NCBI RefSeq assembly: GCF_020178975.1
Contig: NZ_JAHXBU010000042.1
Location: forward strand, 124,001 to 188,000
Length of the DNA: 64,000 bases
From: Cesiribacter sp. SM1
GTDB taxonomy: Bacteria; Bacteroidota; Bacteroidia; Cytophagales; Cyclobacteriaceae
Reading direction: 5' to 3'
Part shown: positions 19,340 through 27,510 of the stretch, piece by piece
Layout: each line of letters starts with the position of its first letter
Numbering within the stretch: the stretch's first letter is position 1
The notes under the pieces: model-generated
Told to the model about the DNA's origin: nothing
Database searches by the model: none
The model's input: the letters and a program-made list of their open reading frames with translations, nothing else
Translations under genes and position numbers: made by a program

Positions 19340-20139
19340 AAGTGACTTCTTTTAAACATGTATTGATTCACCTGGCCATCATTCTGGTGGTAGGGTTTAT
19401 TCTGCTATTCCTCTTTTTCAACATTTACCTGCCCAACCAGACCCAGCACGGCGATAGCATCACTGTGCCCAACATCCAGGGCCGCTCCTATGCCGAGCTG
19501 AATGATTTTATGAATCAGCACCGGCTGCGCTACGAGGTAAATGACTCTACCTTCAGCACCGAGTTTCCGCCCCTGACGGTGATGAAGCAGTACCCCCTGC
19601 CCGGCGCCCAGGTAAAGGAAAACCGCAAGGTGTTTATCTCCCTTAATGCCAAAAATCCGCCCAAGGTACGCATGCCTAACCTGGTGGATGGATCGGTAAA
19701 AAATGCCCAGCTGGTGCTGCAAAGCTTTGGCCTGGAGCTGGGAGAGATTACCTATGAGCCCAACCTGGCTGCCAATGCTGTGCTGAAGCAGCTGCACAGG
19801 GGGCGCCCAATTGAAGAAGGCTCCTATATAGCCAAAGGCTCCAAAATAGACCTGGTAGTTGGCGATGGCAAGGGCAACAGCTCCTTTACCATTGATAACC
19901 TGATGGGCATGGACCTGGAAACAGCACAGTTCAACATTATTGGTTCCGGCCTGCAGGTAGGTGAAATTACCTACGAAGCAGCCCCGGATAAAGCCCCCAA
20001 TACGGTGCTAAGGCAAATACCACCCGCTGGTGCCAAAGTACAAATTGGCGAAACGGTAGACCTCTGGATCGTTAAATTCGGCCCGGGACAGGTAGATCCC
20101 GGTCTCCCCACCCCCGGCAGCGAAGACAGTGGGTTATAA
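19336..20139 (+). CDS. PASTA-domain membrane protein
   Basis: 267 residues with one N-terminal membrane helix (about 9-32) and three PASTA repeats (about 41-107, 109-175 and 183-246), each with the V/MPNL or similar start and the xQxPxxGxxV-type middle. PASTA domains bind peptidoglycan or sit on wall enzymes and kinases; no kinase or transpeptidase domain is fused here. Its ATG overlaps the ddl stop by four bases, implying translational coupling and a shared role in wall synthesis. Confidence 0.9.
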   Translation: MKVTSFKHVLIHLAIILVVGFILLFLFFNIYLPNQTQHGDSITVPNIQGRSYAELNDFMNQHRLRYEVNDSTFSTEFPPLTVMKQYPLPGAQVKENRKVFISLNAKNPPKVRMPNLVDGSVKNAQLVLQSFGLELGEITYEPNLAANAVLKQLHRGRPIEEGSYIAKGSKIDLVVGDGKGNSSFTIDNLMGMDLETAQFNIIGSGLQVGEITYEAAPDKAPNTVLRQIPPAGAKVQIGETVDLWIVKFGPGQVDPGLPTPGSEDSGL

Positions 20140-20184
20140 TGTAAAATGATTCGAGTGTATTGAAATCTTGATTGTAGATTTATG

Positions 20185-20221
20185 ATCCCTCGCCTTTCTC
20201 CGGATGGGCGGGGGATTTTTG
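20185..20221 (+). terminator. Terminator after the ddl-PASTA operon
   Basis: A 10-bp stem with one G-T pair (ATCCCTCGCC with GGCGGGGGAT) is followed by ATTTTTG and lies 45 bases past the PASTA stop. Confidence 0.85.
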
Positions 20222-20422
20222 TTTAAAGGAGAATATTACATTCATCTTTTGCTTTTCCATCAATGTTTGCTCAATTTCCGGCTGTATCTAAACGTTATTG
20301 AACAATGGGATGCTGCTATGGAGGTTTTCCAATCTTGTGTAGCAGCCAGGGATATAACTAATGCTCAAATTCCCGTCCACAGTTATTGTGGAATCGTTAA
20401 TTTTGCAGGGCTCAAAAAACAG

Positions 20423-22324
20423 ATGAAAACATATCTTACCTTCCTCCTCTTACTCCTTGCTGGCAGCAGCTATGCACAGTTGCAGGTCTTACCACATCCT
20501 GCCGCTACCAGGGGCACTACGAAGGTAGAGAACCATGCTTATAGCCGGACTACACAGCCTGGCCCGATCAGTACACTTGCTGCTCCCGGCGATAGCCTCC
20601 TCCTGCCCTTCTGGGATGACTTTAGCTACAGAGGGCAACGTCCTGATTCGGTACTGTGGCCCTTCAACACCACCAGCACCATCAGCTATGGCGAGGCCAT
20701 TAACCCGCCCAGCTGGGGAGTAGTTACTTTTGATGGTGTTGATGCCAATGGTACTCCTTATGCCACCACCAATACCGTGGGCCGTACCGACAGCCTTCAG
20801 TCAGCCCCTATCAGACTGGATGCCCTTACGGATGCTGAAAAAAGCAGCGTTCTATTTAGTTTTTACTGGCAGCTGCAGGGCCTGGGCGAGCGGCCCGATC
20901 AGCTCGATTCCCTGCGCCTCTACTTTCTCGACAGCGATACTGTCTGGCATCAGGTGTGGAGCCAGGGCGGCAATCCCGATACAGATCCGACAGTGTTTCA
21001 GCAGGAACTCATTAACCTGCAGCAAATAGGTACTCAGCGCGGGGTAAACTTTTTTCACCCGGGCTTTACCTTTAAGTTCCAGTCGTTTAGCCGCCAGAAT
21101 GGACAGTTCGACCAGTGGCACATCGACTGGGTGTACCTCAACAGCGGTCGCAATGGTGCAGGCTACTACGAAGACCGTGCCATCAGCTCGGCCTTTACCT
21201 CCCTTTTCAGCCCCTATACTGCCATACCCAAAGAACAGCTGTTCGCTAACCCTGCCGCTTATTTGAAGGCCGAAAACCTGTTTGTGGTCCACAGCCTCTG
21301 GCAACCTGGTGTCGACGAAGTACTCACCTACGACCTTAGTGTACATACCGCTGATAACGAAACTGTAAAGGTCCTGGAAAGCGACAGGCTGCTCATCTCT
21401 AACCAGGGCTCCCTGCTGAGAGGGCAGACCTATTTTACCGAAGATGCCAGCGGACTAACGCCTGCAGACCTGGCCCCCCTGGCTGAAAGAGATTCCTTCA
21501 CCCTGGTGACCCGCCTGCTGCTTCGCTCCGAAGAGCCGCTGGAATTCTTTCACCGCAACGATTACCTGGAGATCAGCAACCCTGTTAAAGATTACTTTGC
21601 TTACGACGACGGCTCTGCTGAAATCAGCGTGAGCCTCAACGGCCGCGGGCAACGCCTGGCCTATGGATTTACACTCGAAGAAGGAGATACCCTCAGCAGC
21701 GTTTCCTTCTATGCTCCTTCTTTCAACACCTCTGCCAACGGCAGCAACCTGGATCTGAAAATCTGGACCTACCTGGCTGGTATCAATGGAGAGGCCGACA
21801 CCTTACGCTACACCCAGAATGTAAGCGTACAACGCGATGCGGGCGTAAATGGGTTTGTAACCTACCCCCTTGCAAACCCGCAGGTATTAAGGGCAGGTCA
21901 GTTCTTCATAGGCTTTGAGCAGGTAACTACCAATCCGGTAGCCGTTGGCTTTGATCTCAATACCGAAAGCACCTCACAGCTGTACCAGAGTATTGATGGC
22001 ATCGAATGGGGTGCAACCACTTCACTACAGGGCAGCCTGATGCTGCGCCCCCACTTTGGAAAGGTAGATCCGCTTACCCTGGGGGTAAAGGAAAAAATAT
22101 TTCCACCAGTGAGTATTTACCCCAACCCTACTCAGGACAGGCTCCGGATCGAATCGCAGGCCCAGCGCCTGCGCCTGTACGATTACCAGGGCCGCCTGAT
22201 CCTGCAGCAAGCCGCTACGCCAGGCACAGAACTACGCCTGGGCCAGCTGGAGCCCGGGCTCTACCTGCTGCAGCTGGTGTATAAAAACGGTGTACAGTCG
22301 AAGCGTGTTGTGGTGGTGAGGTAG
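20423..22324 (+). CDS. Secreted T9SS-sorted protein of unknown function
   Basis: 633 residues. The start at 20423 gives the signal peptide MKTYLTFLLLLLAGSSYAQ; the longer frame from 20204 has 73 extra residues overlapping the upstream terminator and is rejected. The middle shows beta-sandwich repeats seen in Bacteroidota surface proteins (LPFWDDFSYRGQRPDS, later YFAYDDGSAEISVSL). The end is a T9SS sorting domain (VSIYPNPTQDRLRI to SKRVVVVR). There is no recognisable catalytic motif. Adhesion or a structural surface role is possible, unproven. Confidence 0.88.
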   Translation: MKTYLTFLLLLLAGSSYAQLQVLPHPAATRGTTKVENHAYSRTTQPGPISTLAAPGDSLLLPFWDDFSYRGQRPDSVLWPFNTTSTISYGEAINPPSWGVVTFDGVDANGTPYATTNTVGRTDSLQSAPIRLDALTDAEKSSVLFSFYWQLQGLGERPDQLDSLRLYFLDSDTVWHQVWSQGGNPDTDPTVFQQELINLQQIGTQRGVNFFHPGFTFKFQSFSRQNGQFDQWHIDWVYLNSGRNGAGYYEDRAISSAFTSLFSPYTAIPKEQLFANPAAYLKAENLFVVHSLWQPGVDEVLTYDLSVHTADNETVKVLESDRLLISNQGSLLRGQTYFTEDASGLTPADLAPLAERDSFTLVTRLLLRSEEPLEFFHRNDYLEISNPVKDYFAYDDGSAEISVSLNGRGQRLAYGFTLEEGDTLSSVSFYAPSFNTSANGSNLDLKIWTYLAGINGEADTLRYTQNVSVQRDAGVNGFVTYPLANPQVLRAGQFFIGFEQVTTNPVAVGFDLNTESTSQLYQSIDGIEWGATTSLQGSLMLRPHFGKVDPLTLGVKEKIFPPVSIYPNPTQDRLRIESQAQRLRLYDYQGRLILQQAATPGTELRLGQLEPGLYLLQLVYKNGVQSKRVVVVR

Positions 22325-22331
22325 TTAGGGA

Positions 22332-22379
22332 GGGAGTGATTTGGTAATTTGACGGTCCGCTGCTGCGGTGAGGGAGTGA
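22332..22379 (+). repeat. 48-bp intergenic repeat, forward copy
   Basis: This copy matches, in reverse orientation, the segment at 23047-23094 at 46 of 48 positions. Each copy is bounded by GGGAGTGA at both ends and contains TTTGACGGTCCGC followed by GCTGCGGTGAG. Shorter fragments occur near 22412-22432 (CCGCTGCGGTAAGG) and at 22876-22887 (GTGAGGGAGTGA). Confidence 0.9.
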
Positions 22380-22504
22380 TTTGCCTGTATCCGATGCTGC
22401 AGTATTTTAACAATTCGCCGCTGCGGTAAGGGGTGGTTCTTTTGAGATGTGGAGCTGTTGGGGTGGTATATTATGGGCTGGGAGCGGCTTTTCTTTTTTA
22501 AACT

Positions 22505-22536
22505 TTTGTCTTTTAAGCAGATTACTTGATACTTTG
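22505..22536 (+). promoter_or_regulatory. Candidate Bacteroidota promoter for the rhodanese gene
   Basis: TTTG at 22505-22508 and TACTTTG at 22530-22536 are 21 bases apart, close to the -33 TTG / -7 TAnnTTTG arrangement. The start codon is 34 bases downstream. Confidence 0.45.
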
Positions 22537-22569
22537 CATCTAAACTGACTTTTTAACTTGATAATACCA

Positions 22570-22872
22570 ATGGCAGACATTACCGCAGAAGAATTGAAAG
22601 AGCGTATGGATAATGGTGAAAAGCCTTACATCCTGGATGTACGCGAAGAAGCAGAATACCAGACCGAGGGCAACATCAACGGCCAGCTTATCCCCCTGGG
22701 CACTTTACCTCACCGTCTTAATGAATTGAAGGCCGGCAAAGACGATGAGATCATTGTACACTGCCGCTCGGGCAAACGCAGCGCAACCGCCCAGAAGTTT
22801 CTAAAACAGCAGGGCTATACCAATGTACGCAACCTTGAAGGCGGCATACTGGCCTGGGGAGCGCTTGATTAG
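22570..22872 (+). CDS. Single-domain rhodanese-like protein
   Basis: A 100-residue sulfurtransferase-type domain. It has the family features LDVREEAEYQTEGNINGQ and the active-site loop HCRSGKRS, whose Cys would carry the persulfide. I use the ATG at 22570 rather than the in-frame TTG at 22558. It could transfer sulfane sulfur or act in thiosulfate/sulfide handling; the acceptor is unknown. It stands alone between two inverted copies of a 48-bp repeat. Confidence 0.9.
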   Translation: MADITAEELKERMDNGEKPYILDVREEAEYQTEGNINGQLIPLGTLPHRLNELKAGKDDEIIVHCRSGKRSATAQKFLKQQGYTNVRNLEGGILAWGALD

Positions 22873-23046
22873 TTTGTGAGGGAGTGAAGTATGAGTGAGT
22901 GAGTATGGGGTAATCCATTGCCGATGTAACCAGGCTACTTCCTGATGTTTTTTCTGGCTTTAGCTGTAATAGGTAGTATTTCAGTTGCTTCCTTGAGCTG
23001 GGAATCAGTCCTTTCTTTAGTAGCAATGCCAGATTCCTGAAGTAAC

Positions 23047-23094
23047 TCACTCCCTCACCGCAGCGGCGGACCGTCAAATCACCAAATCACTCCC
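23047..23094 (-). repeat. 48-bp intergenic repeat, inverted copy
   Basis: Reverse-complement partner of 22332-22379 (46 of 48 identical). The two copies enclose about 670 bp holding only the rhodanese gene. Confidence 0.9.
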
Positions 23095-23101
23095 ACATCC
23101 T

Positions 23102-24280
23102 TCACTCCACAAACACAAACGGCTCGGGGCTGAAGCACAGCACAAAGATCAGCAGGACCAGCCAGCCCAGCACTTTGCGGCCGGTGCTCAGGGGCCTGTC
23201 TTCGGGGGTGATAGGGTGGTAAACACCAATGAAACGTCCGATCAGGAAGGCATACAGCATCCAGCCCAAATAGCCATGGGCACCGGGCACCAGGTAGCCC
23301 ACCATCAGCTGTGCGAGCAGTATGCTTAGTGCCAGGGTCAGGCGATGGCTGGCAGGCATATCCAGCCGGCCAAAGAGGTAGTACAGGAAAAGTCCGTAAA
23401 CACCCAGCCGCAGTATAAGCCCTCCTGCCCCTTCATCAGGATCAGGTGTTGGAATACCCAGGCCTGCCCAGAAGACCAGCGCCACAAAGAGGGCTGTGGC
23501 AATGCGTCGGTGCCAGGTATAGCCCAGCAGTCCGTAGAGGATGTGGCCGCCATCCAGCTGTCCGATAGGCAGCAGGTTCAGGGCAGTGAAGAACAAGCCA
23601 AGGAAACCGGCAAAGAGCCAGGGATAGTGGATGATCTCAAAAGCGCTTGGCAGGCGTTCCGGATCGGTGGCCATATACTCCTCAAAGATCCTGTAGATTA
23701 AACTTTTACCCAGGTAGAAAGAACCTTCTGTTTCCAGGCTTAGCTTATTGGCCTCCTCCTGCCAGTTGGGTCCCAGCTCCTTGTACTCCGGGTGCACCTG
23801 CAGAATATATTCCTGCGGCGGCAGGTGGGTAAATCCCCAGGCCAGCACGCCCAGGGCAATCACAAAGCCAGCCAGCGGACCGGCAATACCAATATCGAAG
23901 TGAACCTTCCGGCTCTGGATATACTGTTTAATACGGATCACCGCCCCCATGGTACCAATCGCCGGCAGGATGCTCCCAAACCAGAAGGGAATAAAATAAG
24001 GCAGCGACACCCGGACCTTATGGGCTTTCGCAGTAAAATAATGGCCAAATTCATGTACGGTTAAAAAAGCCAGGAAAGGCAGGCTAAAAGCAAAACCGGT
24101 CCTGAATTCAGACCAGCTGATCCCCCTCCAGAACAGGTAAGCCTCTCCTCCCTCCTCACCTACACCAAAAACACGAAACATATAGCGCCACTCGGCACCG
24201 GCCAGGGTGGTGGTGATAAGGGTAATTACAAAGAGGCTAATATGAAGAAATAATCGCTTTCGCTTATTTTCCTGATCCAT
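23102..24280 (-). CDS. Site-2-protease-like M50 membrane metalloprotease
   Basis: 392 residues with about eight hydrophobic helices. The zinc site is complete: HEFGH at 76-80 and LDGGH at 242-246 supplying the third ligand D243. GIAGPLAGF after residue 130 is also typical. Such proteases cut substrates within the membrane. The neighbouring HAD gene overlaps its start by 17 bases, so the two are probably translated from one message. No PDZ domain is seen; this is the short branch related to plant EGY proteases. Confidence 0.92.
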   Translation of the reverse strand: MDQENKRKRLFLHISLFVITLITTTLAGAEWRYMFRVFGVGEEGGEAYLFWRGISWSEFRTGFAFSLPFLAFLTVHEFGHYFTAKAHKVRVSLPYFIPFWFGSILPAIGTMGAVIRIKQYIQSRKVHFDIGIAGPLAGFVIALGVLAWGFTHLPPQEYILQVHPEYKELGPNWQEEANKLSLETEGSFYLGKSLIYRIFEEYMATDPERLPSAFEIIHYPWLFAGFLGLFFTALNLLPIGQLDGGHILYGLLGYTWHRRIATALFVALVFWAGLGIPTPDPDEGAGGLILRLGVYGLFLYYLFGRLDMPASHRLTLALSILLAQLMVGYLVPGAHGYLGWMLYAFLIGRFIGVYHPITPEDRPLSTGRKVLGWLVLLIFVLCFSPEPFVFVE

Positions 24281-24905
24281 TGTTGAATATTGCTGGTAAC
24301 GAACTGTTCTGCTGAAAATGCAGGGTTTTTATACCCAACTGCTCTGCCCCCAGAAGGTTCCCCTGGTTATCGTCGATGAACAGTGTTTCCTCGGGCTTCA
24401 GGTTCCATTCATCCAGGATCACCTGGTAAGCCTCGGGATCGGGTTTGCGGGCGCCAATATTTTGTGAGTAGTACACCTTATCGAAAAAGCGGGAGAAGTC
24501 TTTTTCGCCGCAGGCTGCTTCCAGGCGGCGGTGTACCTCCTCGATATGGATGATATTGGTGTTCGACAGCATAAACAGCCTGTACTTTCCACTCTTTTTG
24601 AGGCTGCGGAGCAGCTCAATGTTTTCGGGTGGGAAATCGAGCAGCATGGCGTTCCATGCTTCCGTCAGCACCTCATCAGACAGGGGTTTTCCCAGGAGGT
24701 GGCGCAGCCCGTTTAGAAATTCCTGTGGGGTAACGGCACCCCTTTCGTAGGAGAGAAACAGCGGATCTTTATGCACCAGCTGGTTGGCCTGCTCGGGGGT
24801 AATTGCGCCTAATTGGGCAAAAGCGGCAAAAGTCCGGGGCATGTCGAGGTGGATCACCACGCCGCCCAGGTCGAAAATAATATTTTGTATGCTGGAAGAA
24901 ATCAA
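24264..24905 (-). CDS. HAD-superfamily hydrolase (subfamily IA)
   Basis: 213 residues. Motif I is FDLGGVVIHLD, with the nucleophilic Asp but Gly at the usual second-Asp position, as in YihX-like members. Motif II is MLSNTN, motif III the Lys in ARKPDPEAY, and motif IV FIDDNQGNLLGA. A small sugar-phosphate or nucleotide phosphatase role is likely; the substrate is unknown. It precedes and overlaps the M50 protease gene. Confidence 0.9.
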   Translation of the reverse strand: MISSSIQNIIFDLGGVVIHLDMPRTFAAFAQLGAITPEQANQLVHKDPLFLSYERGAVTPQEFLNGLRHLLGKPLSDEVLTEAWNAMLLDFPPENIELLRSLKKSGKYRLFMLSNTNIIHIEEVHRRLEAACGEKDFSRFFDKVYYSQNIGARKPDPEAYQVILDEWNLKPEETLFIDDNQGNLLGAEQLGIKTLHFQQNSSLPAIFNNGSGK

Positions 24906-25076
24906 AACTTAATCGAATAGTGTTGTAAAATTGTCTGCAAATATGTAAAATTGCACTCCCAATTTCAAGGACGGACCAGGTTCTTGAGTTGCTACAAGAG
25001 GGACACCGAAGGTTAGCAAAATGTTTGGGAAAGCTGTGGAAGCACTGTAAATTCAGAAGCAAAGCAGCAACATATT

Positions 25077-25150
25077 GGGCCTATAGCTCAGCTGGTTAGA
25101 GCACCTGACTCATAATCAGGGGGTCGCAGGATCGTGCCCTGCTGGGCCCA
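25077..25150 (+). tRNA. tRNA-Ile (anticodon CAU, lysidine-type)
   Basis: A full cloverleaf can be folded: acceptor GGGCCTA/TGGGCCC, D arm GCTC/GAGC, anticodon arm CCTGA/TCAGG with loop CTCATAA (anticodon CAT at 25111-25113), and T arm GCAGG/CCTGC. The GACTCATAATC anticodon region is typical of the isoleucine tRNA whose C34 is changed to lysidine to read AUA, rather than of Met tRNAs. The T loop is ATCGTGC, so T54 and A58 are exchanged (A54, T58). The CCA end is not encoded. Confidence 0.88.
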
Positions 25151-25481
25151 CCCTCATTATCAAGTTATCAAGGACTTACGAGTGTAAAAACTTGTAAGTC
25201 CTTTTTACATGTATACTATTCCCCTTTAGGATTGCTGCAACAGCTTATTAGCCATCTATCTGTAATTCTGTGCAGGGGGAATATTTCGCTTCTAATATCT
25301 GTTGAATTCTAGGCTATTATTTTCTTTTCAACACTACAGAAGTAGGAGTTTATGAAGATAGTTGAGTGAGTTTAACTACAGTTGTTCAATAACAAGGCAA
25401 CATCTATCTGTTATAGAGAATACTCCCTCTTATTAAGTGACCCACATCTTTATATATTCAAGCGGACGCAAATGAATTTAT
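25151..25481. other. Intergenic region between tRNA-Ile and the HNH gene
   Basis: 330 bp with no gene. It contains the tRNA terminator hairpin, then AT-rich sequence up to the HNH start. I found no copy of the tRNA 3' end downstream that would mark an integrated island. Confidence 0.5.
25170..25206 (+). terminator. Terminator downstream of tRNA-Ile
   Basis: A perfect 10-bp stem AAGGACTTAC/GTAAGTCCTT with a 14-base loop runs into TTTTT. Confidence 0.85.
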
Positions 25482-26462
25482 ATGTCCCAGCAACTCAAGC
25501 TCCTCTCCCACTATAACAAGCGATTTTCTAAGCTTAAAAGGGACCATAAGTTTGGTGGGGCACCTCATAAACCTATTTTATTATTAAGCATTCTCCATCA
25601 AATCAGCAGCGGGCAAATAGCCAATAATAAGATTTATATAACCCCTGAATTGATTAGCACCTTCAAAGACTTCTGGAGTCTACTGGTCACGACACCCCAT
25701 ACACCCAACTTTGCGCTCCCCTTCTATCATATGCAGTCAGAAGGTTTCTGGCACCTGATCGTAAAGCCAGGGCATCACCTAGCAATCACAAAATCCCACT
25801 CCATCAGGAGCTTTAGCAGCTTACAGGCTGCCATTGCCTGGGCAGAATTTGATCAGGACCTGTACCAGCTTCTGCAGGAAGATGAAAGCAGGGAACTGCT
25901 GCGCATGATCCTACTGCACACTTATTTTCCCGCTGCATCGGATAAACTGCTCATGCCCATAAAGACTTACTTACACCAGCTTGAAGAGGAAATTTTACAT
26001 GAACCTGCCACAGCCTACCAGGCAAGACTCATATCTCTACAAAAGCAGCTAAGTAAGGAAGAACTGGAGGAAGAAACATTTGTCCGGGACGGGACTTTCA
26101 AAAAGGTCATTGCCAACATTTACAGCCACACTTGTGCAATATCTGGTCTACGTGTGGAAGCCACCCAAAATATCTCTATGATTGATGGCTGCCATATCAA
26201 GCCCTGGAGCATCAGCCATGACGATACAGCAACCAATGGCATTGCCCTCTGCCCTAACCTGCACCGGGCCTTTGACCGGGGGCTGATTACACTTGATGAG
26301 GATTACCAGCTCGTGCTATCAAAACATTTTATTGAACCCTTTTCTTCTCCATATAATATAAGACAGTTTGAGGGAAAACAGGTGCTATTACCTAATAATA
26401 CAGCCTGGCATCCATCACAGGAGAATTTAGAGCACCATAGAATTAATACATTCATAAATTAA
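25482..26462 (+). CDS. HNH restriction endonuclease with sulfur-binding-type N-terminal domain
   Basis: 326 residues. The N-terminal part (about 1-165) has FGGAPHKPILLLSILHQI and LPFYHMQSEGFWHLI, the pattern of the sulfur-binding domain that recognises phosphorothioated DNA in ScoMcrA-type Type IV enzymes. The C-terminal part (about 200-285) is an HNH nuclease: C218 in CAISG, C237-H238 in DGCHIKPW, N252 and H261 in LHRAF. It is predicted to cut DNA carrying DndABCDE-type sulfur modification. No dnd genes lie in the window, fitting a stand-alone barrier to modified foreign DNA. Target choice is inference; the HNH domain is secure. Confidence 0.85.
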   Translation: MSQQLKLLSHYNKRFSKLKRDHKFGGAPHKPILLLSILHQISSGQIANNKIYITPELISTFKDFWSLLVTTPHTPNFALPFYHMQSEGFWHLIVKPGHHLAITKSHSIRSFSSLQAAIAWAEFDQDLYQLLQEDESRELLRMILLHTYFPAASDKLLMPIKTYLHQLEEEILHEPATAYQARLISLQKQLSKEELEEETFVRDGTFKKVIANIYSHTCAISGLRVEATQNISMIDGCHIKPWSISHDDTATNGIALCPNLHRAFDRGLITLDEDYQLVLSKHFIEPFSSPYNIRQFEGKQVLLPNNTAWHPSQENLEHHRINTFIN

Positions 26463-26577
26463 CACTATATCTCCTGAAACTGGAGGCTGTTGCCATGAGT
26501 CTATTACACTGGGGAGAAGGGTATTGGACTCCTCATGGCAGGGTGTTCTTCATTGGTATTGCTACCTTCCAAGCCAT

Positions 26578-26763
26578 TCATAGACTCACACATGGAATAC
26601 AACCTGATCTTGCCGGAGGCTTTGATGATTGGAGCAATGGCAACGGTTCGCTGATACGCACTACGCTGGTGGCGCTGGTGGCAAAGGTAAAGAGCCGATC
26701 CTCTACCCCTTCCACTGTATAGGCGGATACTGGCCAATCCGGTTGTCGCCAATTGTAACGCAT
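26578..26763 (-). pseudogene. Truncated remnant of a Fic/DUF4172 gene
   Basis: From the ATG at 26763 the minus strand encodes MRYNWRQPDWP, then a helix ending LFTFATSATSV. This is the start of the DUF4172 domain found at the N terminus of many Fic AMP-transferases. Similarity fades after about 40 residues, the frame stops at 26578, and no Fic motif (HPFxxGNGR) is found downstream. I read it as a decayed fic gene. Two perfect palindromes just upstream of its start codon are intact. Confidence 0.6.
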
Positions 26764-26791
26764 GAGCCGAATATTAGCGCTATTCGGCTCA
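26763..26791. promoter_or_regulatory. Palindrome 1 upstream of the fic remnant
   Basis: A perfect 11-bp inverted repeat TGAGCCGAATA/TATTCGGCTCA with a 7-base loop touches the fic-remnant start codon. Together with the second palindrome it gives four GAGCCGA half-sites in alternating orientation, an operator-like layout. Confidence 0.6.
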
Positions 26792-26805
26792 CATACAAAC
26801 ATAAA

Positions 26806-26836
26806 ATGAGCCGAATAAATAAATTAATCGGCTCAT
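26806..26836. promoter_or_regulatory. Palindrome 2 upstream of the fic remnant
   Basis: A perfect 9-bp inverted repeat ATGAGCCGA/TCGGCTCAT around an AT-rich 13-base centre, with the same half-site as palindrome 1 and 14 bases from it. Confidence 0.6.
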
Positions 26837-26880
26837 GAATATTCTTCTTTAGGCTTTTTACTGTTGAAGTAGGCAACAGA

Positions 26881-27219
26881 CTACTGATTTTCTCTTAGAT
26901 GGCGGATGTAATTCGTTAAAAGACCTCTTATCTGCTCAGCAGCAACAGGGTTAGCTGAATGAACCTTGAAGGTAAAGTTTGTCATATCCAGTCCGGATTC
27001 GTATACCAGCCATTTAGCAGCCGCATAACCATCAGGGGCTACTTCTCCCCGTTCATCTAATCCCAGGTCATTGTCAAAACTGACAAAATCAGGTAGGCCA
27101 TTTTCCTGGAGATAGTTAATAAACTCCGCATAGGACCTCACCACATCAAATTCAGCAACCATGCTCGGATCATAAACCATGTCTACGGTTCTGATATCGT
27201 CTAAAAACAGCTTCTTCAT
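26881..27219 (-). CDS. Small receiver-like protein (cyclic-phosphate-processing cREC type)
   Basis: 112 residues from the ATG at 27219 (MKKLFLDDIR). Acidic residues D7/D8, the SFDNDLG segment (D49, D51) and a closing VHSANPVAAEQI (H87) match the family called cREC, receiver-like domains proposed from genome context to process cyclic-phosphate RNA ends or nucleotides. It is not a normal response regulator: there is no output domain, and the conserved His/Asn replaces the usual Lys region. It has no operon partners; the neighbours are a decayed fic gene and a T9SS fragment. Confidence 0.7.
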   Translation of the reverse strand: MKKLFLDDIRTVDMVYDPSMVAEFDVVRSYAEFINYLQENGLPDFVSFDNDLGLDERGEVAPDGYAAAKWLVYESGLDMTNFTFKVHSANPVAAEQIRGLLTNYIRHLRENQ

Positions 27220-27510
27220 ATCGTTCCTCAAGGATAAAACAGGCACCCAAGCCTGCAGCTCATTACCTGGGCTGTTGTAAATTAAATACTTTACTTTTTA
27301 ATTTCCTGATTCGCCAATGAGCGCATCTTTGCCTGGCAAATAATCCTCTTTATGGGCAAGCCTCAAGCGTTCTGGCACTACATTGAGCTTTAACATTCGC
27401 ATTGACCAGTACATCAACCAGGAAGTCTTGCATGAATGAGCAGCGACAGCACATGTAGACTTGCATCGGTGCTGCCTGTATTTGGATGTTGCTTTACTAC
27501 CCCGGCAGGC

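Noticed and set aside
20204-20422. 73-residue N-terminal extension of the T9SS protein
   Set aside because: It begins inside the preceding terminator, and the internal ATG starts a clear signal peptide.
26495-26752. Short frames on both strands after the HNH gene
   Set aside because: They overlap the better supported minus-strand Fic remnant and have no family character.
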